This document shows positions 48,621-63,151 of a DNA stretch of 64,000 nucleotides, in pieces. The stretch lies in contig NC_088300.1 of NCBI RefSeq assembly GCF_032854445.1, positions 44,387,682-44,451,681 of the forward strand, written 5' to 3'. A program made the position numbers and the translations under genes. The stretch comes from Liolophura sinensis. Lineage: Eukaryota; Mollusca; Polyplacophora; Chitonida; Chitonidae. The notes under the pieces were generated by a model. It was not told where the DNA came from, ran no database searches, and worked only from the letters and a program-made list of their open reading frames with translations. Positions within the stretch are counted from its first letter, which is position 1; each line of letters opens with the position of its first letter.

Positions 48621-51600
48621 TTATTACCTTAAGCGATAAACGAGATCGAACTCGAAATTCTCCTGTCTTAGAGGCGAGTTTTAGTTGAATGCAGACATCG
48701 GATTTGTAGAAAATCCGAAATGCTCAGGTGTAATTCTAATAGCATTCCGTTTCTTAAGAATCCAATAATAGCTGTCTACTAGACTTTGACCGAGTGTCTG
48801 CGATGTTGATCAATTACAAAATGTTTTACAAAAAGCATATCAGAAAACGAAATCTGCTTTATGGTTAATTGCATTTCTGGGGGCTGAAAACTGCTGATAC
48901 AACCACAGCCGCAATTTCACTACGTTTGCACAACATCTGAGGTTTTCAAGTAATACGGTAAAATATAGTTATTCCATCCGTCGACGAAACGATATGTAAA
49001 AGACATAATTCCATGATTTGTTCAAAAGTAGCTTCTTAACTGATAAGACGTGCGTCTAGTGATCACATTTTACAAAACATTTTGCTCAAAACAAGACTGT
49101 TCTAATTCATTATTGTTAGTATTGTTGTGGATGATTAAACCAAACATATCTGATTTCCTTCAACAACATCTAGTTATAAGCTGTTTTTTTTATGAGGCAA
49201 GTCGAAAAAAGAAGCCGCTTTCTTAAGACTGTAATTCTATTGACAACACATCACAAGTTTACTAGATGGAAAACTTTCTGTTCAACGCAAAAACCAGTTT
49301 ACATCACACACGCGACGTCTAAGGCAGACAATTAATGGTTGTTTCAGTAAGAACTGGTTCTTGGTGGTTGTTTACTGTTTGAGAATGTTTTGAGCGCATT
49401 CGATAAAATCTCTCGTCAAATCTGTACACCAAATAAGCATGGCAAATAAGACAACCCGAACAATGGCCAGTTCTCTTCGGAAAGAAACTTGCCAATTATC
49501 ACATTATCGTCAATGATCTTTGTGAATTCGGGAGGGGTTGGGATGCTACATTTTTAAGCTTTCACATGAACAGTACGAATAAAATATTAAAAGAGGTACA
49601 CTGACAACTGAGGCAGAATGTTACCATTTGCGAACCACCACACTGTCGTCGCTGCTGTAGTTTTACTCTAAATGTTAATGTACCTTGCATTTCGGTTCAC
49701 TTATGTCGGTTCACTTATCGCCTACATTTACCCCCTGGCAAACACGAGGAATTGAATGGTCGATAAAATAATCAGTGATTTGCATCCAACCTGGTAAAAG
49801 CAAACAATGTTTTTGAGCTTTTGAACATATCGATGTGTTTGAGCTCTAGTGTGGTATGATGCTGGAAGCAGCTTTAATAAGTCATCATTTGGTAAAACAT
49901 CATTTCGCAAAACATTCATCTGTGTTTGTGTTTGTTTATTCGGAGATGAGACGTCCACTTCGCATCCCATGCTCTTATTTTGTTTTGACACAGTGCAAAG
50001 AAGTGCAACCCAGCTCCACTGATGACACTTCGGTAAGGCACACTGCTGTTTTGAAAAGGCACGTGTGCTCAGTTGTGCATTATGTGATTGTCAGGCTAGC
50101 ACGGTGGAGGGGCTATTGTAAGCTAGAGACTTAGTCTAATCAGGATGACAAGTCTTCTCTGTTAGTCAACTCAAACGCATTGTCTTGTCGTTTTGATTTA
50201 GTACTTGAACAATTCATAGCACTCATTACAAGTCCTCTTTCTGTAGCAACCGAAAGGTGTATAAAAACGTAAATTACCTTGGTAATGTCATTTGATTTAT
50301 GTCAATTCTAATCCCAAAAGACATGTTGATTGGCAAACAAAAATTATTTTACATCATTATTTAAACAGTCCTTTTCCTTGTTACAAAACACCATTTGGCG
50401 CATCGGCAATTTTGAATTTTGCTGAAGAACGAATGAATTAGTAATTATGACTTAACGTCACATCGGCAATATTTCAGCCATGTTGTGACGAGAACACGTT
50501 TGAAAAGCCTGACCGTGGATGGCTTTCCAAACCATAATGAGAACATCGAAAATGAAGCAAAAATAATCCGACATGTTTAACATCAGATAAAAAGATAGAA
50601 AACGGTATATGTATAAATATTTCTATTTGCATATGACTAGAATTTATATTTTATGACACAGGTCTCAGATTTGTAATAACAGCATCGCCAGTGAAAACAA
50701 ATCAAATATAGAGTTGATTGTGTAGAATTGACAACACATCCAACATATCCAAAGCACGGCGCCTGTTCCCCCATAGATAATAAAATTGTGAGTTAGCTAA
50801 TGCCCAACAAAAAAGGCTGAAGAAGTACCAAAATAAAGGTGAGGTGGGTAGGATTTTTTCATGGGTTTGTCGACTGTTCTGGGGTTTCTGGGGCTGTTAT
50901 GAAACAGAGTCATCGCAATTTTTATGATACGCACAAGCGTTTAACCTGAATGGTGTGACGTGTAGTGTGACGTCTGACGCCGTATGACCGTCTATCCAGC
51001 GACCCACCCCTTGCTCAGAGCTAACCTGAGGTTTTTGAGGGGAGATAACTCCATGTGTTTGTTTTTGCATAAACCCCATTATAGCAGCGCTATAATTATC
51101 TTTGTTTCTTACTAGGAAACACCGTAAGATTTGGCGCAGCCAGTTTTGACCAATGTAACCATTGCTTTCTCCTAACTCCTACCAGAATAATTGTTTGATA
51201 CTAACATGATTATTAAACAATTTTTTTTCTCTTGTATTATTTTCTCTGATCAATCGATTTCCTTGCGAATTTGATATTTAATTCTTCTTTTAAATCGCGC
51301 TGTCGCTGTTATTTGGTGTCAAATTAATGTTAGCCATGCCTTTGGCAAGATGTTGACGTGCACAAGATCTCTAACTAAAAGTGCACGTGTGCAGCACCTT
51401 GACTGGCCATATGGATATACATATTCAGTTTAGTAGCGTGCATCAATGTTCCCGCGTGAGTGTGCTTGTACGATAAACTATCGTACTTAACGTTCGTTTA
51501 TGTCCCACATCTATTACCCACCTTCTCCCTTGTACTTTACATGACACCTGGGTGTACATATATACTGAACTTTGTTTATAGAGCTTCACTCATCCAAACA

Positions 51601-53552
51601 AACTGACTACTCTACCAACCTTGAAAATACACGTATCACTTTACGCTATGTAAAGGAAACAGCGCATCCTGATTTCTGTACCTTTGTCGTGAACAACGAT
51701 GACCTCCAGGTTCTCATTCAGAAGCACTTCTGAACTGTCGATGCTTATCACGGTATACTGCTGAAACCTTACTGAGATGGCCAGAACCCACAACCAGTTT
51801 GGAATCTGTTCATCTCTCGACGAAACGAGAGAGCTCTTCTCTCAAGCGGAATATTGGCAGTTGGATTGTACGAGGTAAATTCGCCATCTTGGGGCAAGCA
51901 ATTCATTAAGGCTTCTAAAGGGTTGTCTATAGTCAGTCCTCTGCCAGCCGGGGGAATAATTTCGCTATACAAAGATAAGTAGCGTGATCTGGCCTCAGGG
52001 GTATCGGATTGTTGGGTGATGTCTGCGCTGACAGCTTGAAGTGATCTCTGTCGTCTGACAGTGGTAGAGCTGAATGGACCACGGCATAGTCAGGAACATC
52101 GCCACTTCGATCCGCAAACCAGCCACTTATTTACATGAGCTCCTCCTACGATCCAACTCTAAGTCTTCCCCGAAGCAGAGAAGTTTGTGTTTTCCTTTGT
52201 TTGTTTTTTAATAAACATAATGTCTTCTTTTTGTTTACCACGGTAGTTGTTTTATAGCACTACCACATGTATTATTTGAAAGTAGTAAAAGTCTTTTTAA
52301 AAACTGTTGCAATGTGTGTGTTTTGTTGAAAAAAGTAACTAACATGAAAAACAAGCTGGAAAGCGATGTAAAGAGATATCATAAATGATGTGGGTAACAC
52401 TCTCATCCTCCGAAATGAGGTGTCAGTGCGATAAACTGTTTCTCTTGATGAACCTGACGTTGGGATCAATTCCATTGTCGCCCGACTAGACAGCCCTATC
52501 TAGAAAGCGGCTAACAGTGGACATTTGCGAATGTCCAGTTCCCACCGTTAGGCCTTTATTAGATGGATCTATTAGCTGATGCCCCTTAGCCCCAGACAGT
52601 AAGTAATTATAGTTGTTGATATTTACCTCCACCGACTTAGGGTAGACTAGCTAAGTTTGGATGCTGTTAGCTGATTGGATCAGTTGGCAATACGGTGCCA
52701 AGCTCAATCGAGTTTGTGCTGGGGATGGGCGAGTGGCATGTAATGAACCATGAGAATTTCTCTCCAAGGGGATAATGAGGCGTTCCACATAATAAATCTC
52801 TGAGGTCAATTTCCATCTCTACTTTATCACATTGCGACAGGGACAGCTTACGGACAGATCCGTAAGTGTACACGCCGCACCAGTGACAGGATTGCTCCTA
52901 AGTTTCTGTCAGACTCTCTAGCGAGTTTGCATTTTTAGCAGTTGAGTGGTACCGTGGCTTATGTTGTCCCTGTGGCTAGTGCAGTTCTACAGTGGAGGGA
53001 TATTGATAAAATACCACAGGGTTAAGCCTTCCCGGCAGCTGCTCATTACCAGTCATACGCTTTTTATCAGTGGTGTCGCAAAGGAACAAAGAAACTATGA
53101 TGCGTATGCATAAATATGGTAACGACATCTCATGGGGTCACACATTTACCTACAGAGTTATTGCGTTCTGGTCACTGCATGCGTACTGTCCAAGTCTCCC
53201 ACTCTGGAGGCTGAGGTAAAGTGGATACCAGCTTTTCGCCACACGTCATCACTCATCTTCTACTTGCGGACAATAACGCTAAGGCTCCGTGAGTGAAAGG
53301 TTTGTCTGTCAATAGAACTAGGCGAGTTCAGTCTAAGTAAGATCATAATATGCTTATGAATTTGATAAATGGTAAATCGAACTCATCATGAAAGAAGACG
53401 CTAATTAACATGGCGGGACAAGTAATTTTACGATGAATCAGACATTCTCGCTCAAAACAAATCTTTGCTTTTTGAGACAAACTTAATCACGGATCAGTGT
53501 CAGAGGTATAAAACCATAGGTTTAAACTGAAATAAGCTCATGGTGGTTTTCT
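48621..53552. other. Long non-coding stretch
   Basis: Nearly 5 kb with only short frames. GTGCAC/CACGTG-rich sequence at 51355-51400 is the only notable motif cluster. Nothing recognised. Confidence 0.45.
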
Positions 53553-53625
53553 CTTCGGTAGTACATGGGAAGGTGTTGCAGAAACCTGCGGATGGTGTAG
53601 GTTTCTGTCCGGCTCTGATTTTTCG
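53553..53625 (+). repeat. SINE-A mid-body fragment
   Basis: ACATGGGAAGGTG, CAGAAACCTGCGGATGG and GTTTCTGTCCGGCTCTG match the central part of SINE-A; head and tail absent. Confidence 0.6.
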
Positions 53626-54860
53626 TCATATTGATTGAACGTAAGTTGCATGTAAGGCCACATAGACGTAAATGTAAACTGGCCTGCTTACATCATAAAC
53701 AAATTTGCTTCCATCAAGGCCTGGGCATGAGTGGTTTAGTTGGACAACTGTTGAAAACTGTGCAATAAACCTTTTACTTAAGGTGTGCGCGAAAAAAGCC
53801 AGGAAAGGCGGACAATAAAAATGAAATCATCACGATCGCTCTTAATGCTCAGCACAAAAAGCTTCTGACATGTTAAAAGTTTTGCTTGGTGAACCAGATA
53901 TATCATGGGTCCAACATAAAACAGATATGTATCAAATATAAATGAGCCAAGTGTATAAAAATGCCTTCAAGCGAGGTATACGAGAGATGACTTTTAAAAA
54001 GTGATATCAGAAGAAAAGAGGAATGTTGTATTAGAGTGGAACAGCCAGTATTTTTTGAAACATTATCTAAAGACTTTTCAGGAAAGTGAGTATAGTTCAA
54101 TAGTTCAGTATTACATGTGGGTAACTGCCAAGGGGCGTATTCGAATCTCTGACAGCTTGAGAAGAACCGAGAACGAAACTCGCCTCAGGCAGTAGAGAGC
54201 ACCGCGTGTGTCGTAACTGGGCATGCGGAAGTTTTAAACTTCGGAAGGTTACGTTAGTGTTGCTTGTGAGTGACAATATAGCGATGGTCACCAATGACGC
54301 ATACTAAACATAATCCATTCGTATGACACCTTCTGTTCATGGTATGAGTTCGATCCGTTCTTATCTCAAGGATATAATACAATTCTGAAATGCAAATCAA
54401 AGAACTAACCTTAAGGAATGAATGGGGCTTAACTTCGTTGTGAATAAAGGTATTCAATAAAAGTAGTAAGATTTATGGAGTGATCACACCGCGCGGAGAG
54501 CCTGAAAAGCCTGTCTCCACTCATAGCCGCGAAATGATGTATGTCGTCAACAATGTGACAGGGACTATCCAGAAAATATGAATTTTATCTCAAATTTCAT
54601 ACAAAGACATACATTTACATAAAAAATATAATTTACAAAATATTGGATAATGTCATACATTATCAAGGTGGTCCATAAATCCATAAAAACTGCTTTAATC
54701 ACTCCATGGGTGAGCCATCGAGGGGAGGTTTAGAAACAACTTCCAGAAAGCCTTGCTCAAAACTTGCGTGAAAAGACACCAATTTACAATGTACAACCTT
54801 AGACACCATTTAATTCAATGAAAATATTAAAACAAAGTAAAACCTATAGATAGTTTTAAT
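53626..54860. other. Non-coding stretch
   Basis: Short overlapping ORFs on both strands, nothing recognised. Confidence 0.4.
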
Positions 54861-55109
54861 TTTATTTATTTTTTGACTGGTGTTTTACACCGTACTCTTA
54901 CAAAATTTCTCTTATACGGCTGAGGTAAGCATTATGGTGAAAGGAAAGTCCAGGGCAACCCCACAATCATTCGTAGGTTGCTGAAAAAATTTCCCACTTT
55001 CGGCCACAGAGAAATCCAGCTTAAGCTGCATTTGAAGTCTTAGCGACAGAATTGGTGAGAGGCTCCTGTGCCATTCAGCCTCGCTGACGCGCTAACCACC
55101 TCGACCACG
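54861..55109 (-). mobile_element. SINE-A, near full length, old
   Basis: Reverse order of tail, ACACCGTACTC box, GAGGTAAGCATTATGG, CGTAGGTTGCTG, TTGGTGAGAGGCTCCTG and the tRNA-like end GCTAACCACCTCGACCACGG. Flanks GATAGTTTTAAT (54849-54860) and GATAGTTGTAAT (55110-55121) are a 12-bp target-site duplication with one mismatch. Heavily diverged. Confidence 0.85.
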
Positions 55110-55202
55110 GATAGTTGTAATGATCATTCTGCTGAAGTTTACTTCCTTGTTACAGTTTCTATCCCGTTAAGATCAATGATTGTTGTTTTGTATACTTTTT
55201 AG

Positions 55203-55277
55203 CCAGACGCCGTCGTATAACTGAAATATTCTCGAGTACGGCGTAAAGCATCAATCAAATAAATAAATAAATAAATG
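55203..55277 (+). repeat. SINE-A 3' end
   Basis: GCCGTCGTATAACTGAAAT, CTCGAGTACGGCGTAAAGC and an (AATA)n tail, and nothing 5' of it. Confidence 0.75.
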
Positions 55278-58154
55278 CATTCTTTAGGTGCAAGATTTCC
55301 CAACATATGTTTGCCAACACAGAAAGGAAGTTTGCACGTTTTGCAGATATATCTGTCCCCACGCAGCAGAGTAAACCGTCACGTTGTCTCTGGCCACCGC
55401 ATTGTTCTCGTCCCTCGGGAATATCATGTCATAAAGTGGCGTGCATTCCAAGACAACCAGTATAATTCCGGGAAATATCGCTGTACGTCAAGTTAATATT
55501 GACGTTTTCCCCAGTTAGAATTATCTCGAGCGTTCACAACGTGAACAGAAAAAACCCTCCCTGAACTCGCCGTATAAATTGTGTTATCCATCTACTAAAC
55601 TGACACAATGTCCGAAGGAATCCATTACCAGAAGTCCCCGGCCGCTGGTTTTACGTGTGTGTCACACATTAGTTCTGTCCCATCACGGATCCCACCTGAA
55701 TGTGAGACCCGGGAAAGCACTCTCCAAAGGGAGGGATGCTGTTTCTATGAAGACATTTACATTGACACCTAGGGGATAGAGGAGGAGCTAGCATTCTTAA
55801 CCAGTGCTCAGCTACAGATTAAGGTACCCGTGCATTCTTGTTAGTAGCTACTTTTTGGAAATATTCACTCTGTATCTTAAAATCATGGCGCTTGCTTAAT
55901 ACATGCCTTGAATATATTTTCTATAAGATTGGACTCAGTTACAATCTCCTTGGGCTATTAGATTACAACAGTTACGTATCTGTTACCCAGAGAGCATTTG
56001 TCAGTCTTGAGAGGTGCACAGAGGTGCTATCTCCAACAGCACTTGATTACAATTATCACTCCCAGTACAGCAAAAAATATACAGCCATAAATTGGTAAAT
56101 CGTTCTTTTCTGTTGGACATAGCAAAAATGCATGTTTAATTCTGAGAATTTCGTAAAAATGCCCATACTACTTACGGTGCATGCGTAGCTCTCTTCATTC
56201 GCTTTACACCACTGCCACCATGAGGAAATTTTGTACAGAAATTTCGAAGGATGTGGGAAGTGATGTCAGGAGAATCAAAAACTCTGTCTAAACCTTTACT
56301 TTTAATAATACTTTATGTACTAGCATTCTCTTTATCTAAACTATACAAAGCATGTTTCTAACCATCATCTGAAACAATTTTATTAATGAATGCTGATTAA
56401 ATAGTTCCGAACGAGGACACCAATGGTGAGGCCCAAGCCTGCATAAGCCTACATACGTGCGTCGCTCAGGTCAAACTTGTGTGGTGGCAGGTGTGACATC
56501 AAGCGAGAAATTTGCGTTGTAAGCAGTGTGATAACCTTGATATATCTTGATCTATGTATTATAACCGGACTATAAGTTTCCGCGTATAAACGCCTACAAT
56601 AGTAAGAGAGTTGCGCAGTGACATCAAGAAGTCAGTCGAACGGAAGACTCGGAGTGAGCTGGTTGCACGTGTATATACGAGAAACCTTACATGCACTCTT
56701 ATTGTATATCTGTCACAATACAGTACTGGATTAGGAAGCTTTATGATGTTTTGTCTCCGTACTTTACTATGTGCTATGACATGAGAACGTGTAATCGGCT
56801 GTCACAAGCAGTATGCCAATGTGCCGGTGTTGCTTGCATAGTGATGTAAGGAAACATTGACATCACAAAAGCTACTTCAGCGACTGAATCTAGAAATTCC
56901 ACCAAACTACACCAAGCGGGGATTACCCGATTTGACCTGGATGTTGCAACTGCAACAAAGATAAAAAGTATTATGTGGTTGTCACAAATCGAAATATTAA
57001 AAGTAGGCTTTCGCTTGTGGTATTGGTGTAGTGATTGTTTGTACATACATGGATACTATTCGAAAAATCAAACTTGAAACCAATACCCTTTGGCTTAAAG
57101 TGATAAATACACTTACTTTCTTATCGTGTTCACAATATGGTAAAACAGAAGTCGACACTATGTGTTCAGCAGTTCAAGAAAATACGAATTTTTTCCATTG
57201 CTGAACACATTTCATCTTTTCTCACCATTGCAAATATTGCACACTTCAAAATTTGTCATGAAGATAGTCCATTTATACTGACGGACACAAACAAACGGTA
57301 AGTGGTCAATGCTTATGTTCTTAGTAAATTGTCTTTAACAGTAACACTGAACTATATGGTTTCTTTTGAAGTCTTGCGATGGTGTGATAGAATAGCCAAT
57401 GTACACTGATATGGAAATCCTATAGACCAGTGGGAAAGTCGCCGTGCGAGTCAGACGTCCCTGGAGATTCCAAGCAATAAACCAATGATGACATTGATGT
57501 ATTAAAAGGCGGTCAATAATAGCCGTGTGCTTAGAGGGGGCCCTAGACGGCAAGCTGGCAAAAACGTATCATATGGGGTTACTTTTCCACTGGCCACAAA
57601 AAGTACAATCTGCGGCAGGACAGATTCTGTGCAGCTATCATCTGTGGCTATTGGTTTTCAGTCAATCTCGTCAACTCAATCAAAGCACAGGTTCCCCACG
57701 GAGGAAACTATGACTTCGGGCTGGTACTGACTTCTCCTTCTCCGGAAAAACGCACCATGCAACAAGCCTACTTCTAGAGAACTGGAAAATACACAATCAA
57801 CGTATGGCACCAACGTGGTCCCTGCTTCGCATAGGGACATTAAACTATAAGTTCTCAGGGTAGGTCAGCGCGTTTTTCGTGGCCGCTACGAGGATAACTT
57901 CAAAGGGCTGTAATATTGGTCCATTACAGCGTAGTTCACCCTAGGGAACGCTGTTTCCTTCCTCCTCCTCGGCCTGATGGTTCAATTAGCCTTATACAGA
58001 ACCGCTTAGTTTACCCTGCACCCCAAAACATTGCTGTGTAGTCTCTAAACCCGGTGGTACATGTCATCAGAACGTTCACAACATCTCGGTTATGATGTTA
58101 TCGCTCATCACTAATGTAGCCTAGTGTAGCCACTTTAATGTAGCCTTGTAGTAG

Positions 58155-58156
<2 letters not shown>
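55278..58156. other. Non-coding stretch
   Basis: No convincing gene. The longest frames (about 90 codons) have no domains and no paired splice sites. Confidence 0.4.

Positions 58157-58243
<87 letters not shown>
58157..58243. repeat. (AT)n microsatellite, 87 bp
   Basis: Uninterrupted alternating AT for about 43 repeats. Self-complementary and likely length-polymorphic; assembly length may be inexact. Confidence 0.98.
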
Positions 58244-58244
<1 letters not shown>

Positions 58245-58354
58245 CATTTTGAGAAATTCTAGACCAGTGACTTCTAATATATTGCAACTAATTTTTACCT
58301 ACTTGGGCATGAACCACGGTGTTAGGGTTCGTGTAATTTGCTAGTGCGTTCATA

Positions 58355-58445
58355 CTCTGCCCCGGTTTCCTCCCACCAGCATGCTTCACGCCATGGTATA
58401 AGGGAAATATTCTTAAGCACAGTGTAAAAACTAAATATATTTTTG
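58355..58445 (+). repeat. SINE-A 3' fragment, diverged
   Basis: GCCCCGGTTTCCTCCCACCA, GGTATAAGGGAAATATTCTT and a decayed GCACAGTGTAAAAAC box. Confidence 0.55.
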
Positions 58446-61400
58446 TGGCGTACAGTTTATTCATGTTGAACATAACGCACACGAAAGGGCCGAGTTCCAG
58501 ATTAGTAAATGGAAGAGTACATGTCTGCATTTCTGAAAGGTAAGGTGGGAAGAGTGAAACAGATCTCAGATCTGAGGTGATCATTACATACTGACTTTAC
58601 AAAAGAAACAACAGTGTGTTTCGGTTTACCGTAAATAGGGCAGACACAGTCAGGATTATCTACTCACATATATCAGGATTTAGAGAGATATATCTTTCAT
58701 AAGAGGTTATTAAGTACATCGAAAGCCATTACCCTCTGCAAAAAGGGCATGATACATCGAGAAAATATACCCATACTTAATAATTGAGAAACCTTGGGCG
58801 TTGTACAGCCACTTCATTAAAGACACTTTCCAAATGACGTGGCAGTAAAAACTGCTAGATTTGTTCCATTTATTAGTGAACAGTTTTACCATATAGGACA
58901 AACACACAGATATACATGCGTCGCCAAAGCTGCCTTAGCTCGCCAAGCAGCAGAGGTATACGGCTTACTTGCACCGTCGCAGTTAACTGCAGGTTTATTA
59001 ACTGGCGAAGTGAAACAAAAATATTAAATTTGTTGCGAAAGGAATATAAATATTAAAGCAATAAACCACCAAGAGTAAAAAATAATGCTTGAGGAAATTA
59101 ATCACAAACCTGAGATCCTCAGAGAGATGAACAGGCCCCTGGCTATTAATGATTATTGACTGATTTATGTAAGATGCCAACTAACTTGAAATGGCTGAAA
59201 TATATATATATCGAATAAGACTGGAGCCCAATGAGATATTGTGGATAATGTGTGCTCGGTTTGTTCGATCTGCACAAAACGTTGCAATCCAGCCTTAATA
59301 CAAAACCCATTTCTTTCTGCAATTTTTGGCTTCAGCTGTTAAGATCTTCAGATCAATGGCAAGATAAATGCAGTGTGTGTCAGACCTTAAAAAGTACCTT
59401 GTGATTTTCACGACAATCTGAGAAGAGCTTGGCGTGAACTAATTGATGTCGCTGCACCGATACAACCACGGAATCACCGGCTTAATGTCTCAGCGATAGG
59501 GTCAGTCCAAATGGCTGGATATGACGCTTACGGAATTGAGCCTTGAGATTTGAGGCTGAGGGCATTAACACTGCAACAGACTCTGTGGAGTCTTGAGTGC
59601 TCGATGCATTTTTCTCCTCGTGGTCTCATTTATCTCGGCTGTAACAACGACAAGTAAAAAGCTAGGCACCCAAAAGGAGCCCACGTGCCAGAAAACACCT
59701 TATTACAGATTATTTCTTCACGGATTCTCTTGCCATCAGTGAGATTGCATGTTTTCTGGGCTTCCAGTACGCACTGCTTGATGCTTTACCTTCTGCAGCC
59801 CCACGGAGACTGGCCCCTCAGAGACTGGCCCCACGGGGACTAGTTAAGTGAGTGATACAAGAAACTTACAAAAGGTGCATCCAGTTTCCCAATCACAGCG
59901 TCAGTGACTTACATTACCCACGACATTGTTTCAGAAATTCTCAGTCGTATAACACAATTTCATACTAAAACAACATTTGTTCACGACTACTTCACACATC
60001 TTGACTGATTATTTTTGCCATGTAAAAGTCTTGCTCCGCAGATCTTAGATATTAACTTTTTTTTTCGAATAAATTTCAGTTTAATCTAGTAAGCGCTTGA
60101 CCTTGTTCGCTTAAAGGCCTGTCGACTGAAGATACTAAGTTGAGTATTCAGGTCCAAATATCCCATCTTACGCGTTGCAATCGCTTTTAACCACTTAATA
60201 ACTGCTTTTAAGTCTTGGAGGGTGATTTGGCCAATCGATATTATTTACGCAATTTTTGCCACTTAAAATAATTTTGCCAGAAATCTTAGAAAAAAGTGGT
60301 CAGTTATAAGACTTTTTCGTATAGCAAGTCCCTAACAAGATAAACTTGCCATTCTCCCAGAGGATGTGTTTAAACGCGAGATAAAAATCATTTTATAAAT
60401 GAATTGTTACATCACAAATTAGATTGGCCAGTTAATAGAGGCAACAATTTGTCAAATTAAGAGGATAACGCAACGCCTTTGCTCGTGTTACTTCCCGATG
60501 AATTATTTACCGATTATCGCCGTCATTGGCTATATTTATCAAAGCTGCGAAGAATAACGGTCAAAACAGCCGCGCCTATCTTAATTTGAAAGCGTGAGCA
60601 TGTTACAATGCCTATCACTGCAGCCCTTCCTGCAAGTGCCATTTGCGTACACATATGAGTAAAGTATGCAGTATTTTAAAACGCGGCGGAATAGAGAGTA
60701 AAACAAGAGCCGCGACGACGGGCAAACAGAAATTAGAGACACGAAGTGACACATGGTGGAAAAAGCACAAGACATAGAAGTTTGTGAAACATTTATGCAA
60801 CCTAGACAATATAAGTATGGTGGTGACAAGCACAACATTAGCGAGTGACAACGTCTTCTCCTGGGGACAATATTTCTCGGCAGTTTGTGGTCTCTAATAA
60901 CATTAACCCTGTTACTTGAAATCCACTTTCTAAAAGACATCCATGCCAGTCTTAGTTTGTTGACAGATAAACCAGTTTTCCTTCCATAGGAAACACCTTT
61001 CAGTTTCACCTGTTGCTTCTCACATTATGACATCCATTTTACCTTTTAAAAGTGTTATCTTATGTCTAGCAGTCATCATGGTGAAGCAATTTGTTTTCTT
61101 CAGTGTTTTCAAACTTGAGGAGTGGTAAATGGATTAGGTGACACGAACATACAGATGGTTTCCCATGTACAGTATTTACATGATAACTCTCAGGCTTCAG
61201 GATCATGAAGTCACATTCAATTTGGTATTTTCCTTTCTGTTCTTTTAGATGAAGTTGGTTGTACAATAACTTACCCAGAATTCATGCTGTAAAGCAATAT
61301 TTTGTCCTTGTTACGTAAGAAATACCATTTCTAAAGTGATTTGAAATTTTGACTTCAGTTTAAGATTGCTTCGTGATCCCGGGCAGAAAGCTCCACCTCA

Positions 61401-62009
61401 GTTTTTACAGGTTTTGGGGCACCTCTTTAGTGACAGTGAATGTCCATCACAGTAATATGACCGGTAGAGGACTTAAATGGACTTAACCGTTGGAATTCTG
61501 AGCTCCAGAGGTGTGCATATCAATGGATAGCGGGGAGAGCCGGATGGTGGACGCCCTGAAGATAGTATATACCAGACGATATTGACCTCTCAGCTTTGCA
61601 CTTCATCTCCCATCTTAAATCTGGCACATTTCCTCCAAATAACCCCCTGCATAGCAATAACTTTTAGAGCCTCCTCTCTGCACTCAACAGAATTGACCTC
61701 AAAAAAAATAAATAAAAATAAATAAGTAAATAAAAAGTAAATGAATAAAATACCTACCACCAGTTACCTCACAAGGTCTGGCGTTACACAGCATCAAGCG
61801 ACCAGGAAAGCGACCTCTTCAAAATTTAAATAAAACATACTATCAAGGTTTTGCGAATTCTTCCGATTCAATCATTTTCACCGAGCTCGGACATCTTCCA
61901 GCTTCACACTATAAACAGTATCACAAGTAGACTAATCAATATTCACTTACGTCATCGATTTGTGCTGCTGCATGCCGTAATTTAAACTCCATGATGGTTC
62001 TTTTACTAT
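58446..62009. other. Non-coding stretch
   Basis: A 142-codon minus-strand frame (60581-61009) starts at GTG and shows no domain. A short imperfect repeat (GAGACTGGCCCC, three times) lies at about 59800-59840, and an A-rich AAAT tract at 61700-61750. No gene recognised. Confidence 0.4.
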
Positions 62010-62019
62010 AGGGGCGGAC

Positions 62020-62103
62020 TTTATGTAACGCGAGAAAGAATGGTGGTTTCGGGCCCATACGACCTCGGATGTCCATCGAGCTATTTTGGAAGTACGTGAA
62101 AAT
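62020..62103 (+). other. Third, diverged copy of the exon-like island
   Basis: Preceded by TTTTACTATAG and followed by GTAAGTTATA, so again bracketed by an acceptor-like and a strong donor-like site. The core CCCATACGACCTCGG aligns with CCATTCGACCTTGG of 25053-25142. Reading frames differ between copies through small indels. Confidence 0.28.
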
Positions 62104-62349
62104 GTAAGTTATACCACTTCAGAGTCTGCATTAACGCATACGTCTGTCTTTATTGCTGAACATGGGAACTTTTTAAATTTAGAAACAGATGAAGACTACT
62201 ATACAATGCCAGTCAATGTACAAGGTTGATTTCTACTCATTTATCCTGGCATAAAGCCCACATGTGCATTATCTGCCATTATTATTGGTAAAAGCTTGTC
62301 TCCGGTCTCAAGCAAAGCAACAATTACGAATGGCGACGTTATAAACTTG

Positions 62350-63005
62350 TGAAGAGACGTTTTGACTTATAGTTTCTGTTCGGATAGTTCTATTTTTTTA
62401 GGCTGTAAATATAACATTTGACACAGCCTTGATAACTTCATAACTGTAGTGGTGGATGCAGACACACATTGGGTCCACTTTAGACTTTACACACCTCATT
62501 TAGTGCCAAATTCTCGTAGGTACCCTGGCGACCATAATTGAGCTTTCTTCCACGCGCTTAATTGAAGGCAGATCCCTCGCTGACCACTTGCGTGTCTACT
62601 TTAAACGGGCTTGGGCGGTTTTTCTGGTGTTACTGTGCTGTAGTCTTTCATAATTTACATTTAGTACATTTAAGTACGACAAGCACAAATACAAAGTAGA
62701 CATGATGAAGCTTAACTTAGACTGATACCATTCAGTAATGACTGGTATTTTTTACTGATTTCAGCCCTAGTAAAGGAGTTCGTGCGTGGTAGGTGTTTGA
62801 AATAAAATGACTAGACAGACACGTAAACAAAGATTTGAAGTTATACAAAGAAAGATGAATCTTTTAGGCTCGATGACTACGGTAGGCAAATTGTATCTCC
62901 ACTCAGGCAAAATTACAATCAAGAAAGCAAGACATAACAACCTATACACTAAGAAACAAAATAGACCGTTGATAACAATGAGAATCTCGATAAGAAATGC
63001 TATTT
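62350..63005. other. Non-coding stretch
   Basis: Nothing recognised. Confidence 0.4.
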
Positions 63006-63151
63006 AGTGAGTGAGTGAGTGAGTGCTTAGGGTTTAACGTCGTGTTTAACAATTTTTCAGCAATATGATGACGAAGGAGTCCTTAGAGTGCATGTACGTG
63101 CAATGCGCCTCCTTGCGAATGCTCCACCTACTGAACCATCGGGGCCTGTGA
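63006..63151 (-). repeat. SINE-B, internally deleted copy
   Basis: Reverse (GTGA)n tail, GCTTAGGGTTTAACGTCGT, CAATTTTTCAGCAATATGA, GCGCCTCCTTG, then directly the reversed tRNA-like head CTCCACCTACTGAACCATC. About 200 bp of the centre is missing. Confidence 0.8.
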
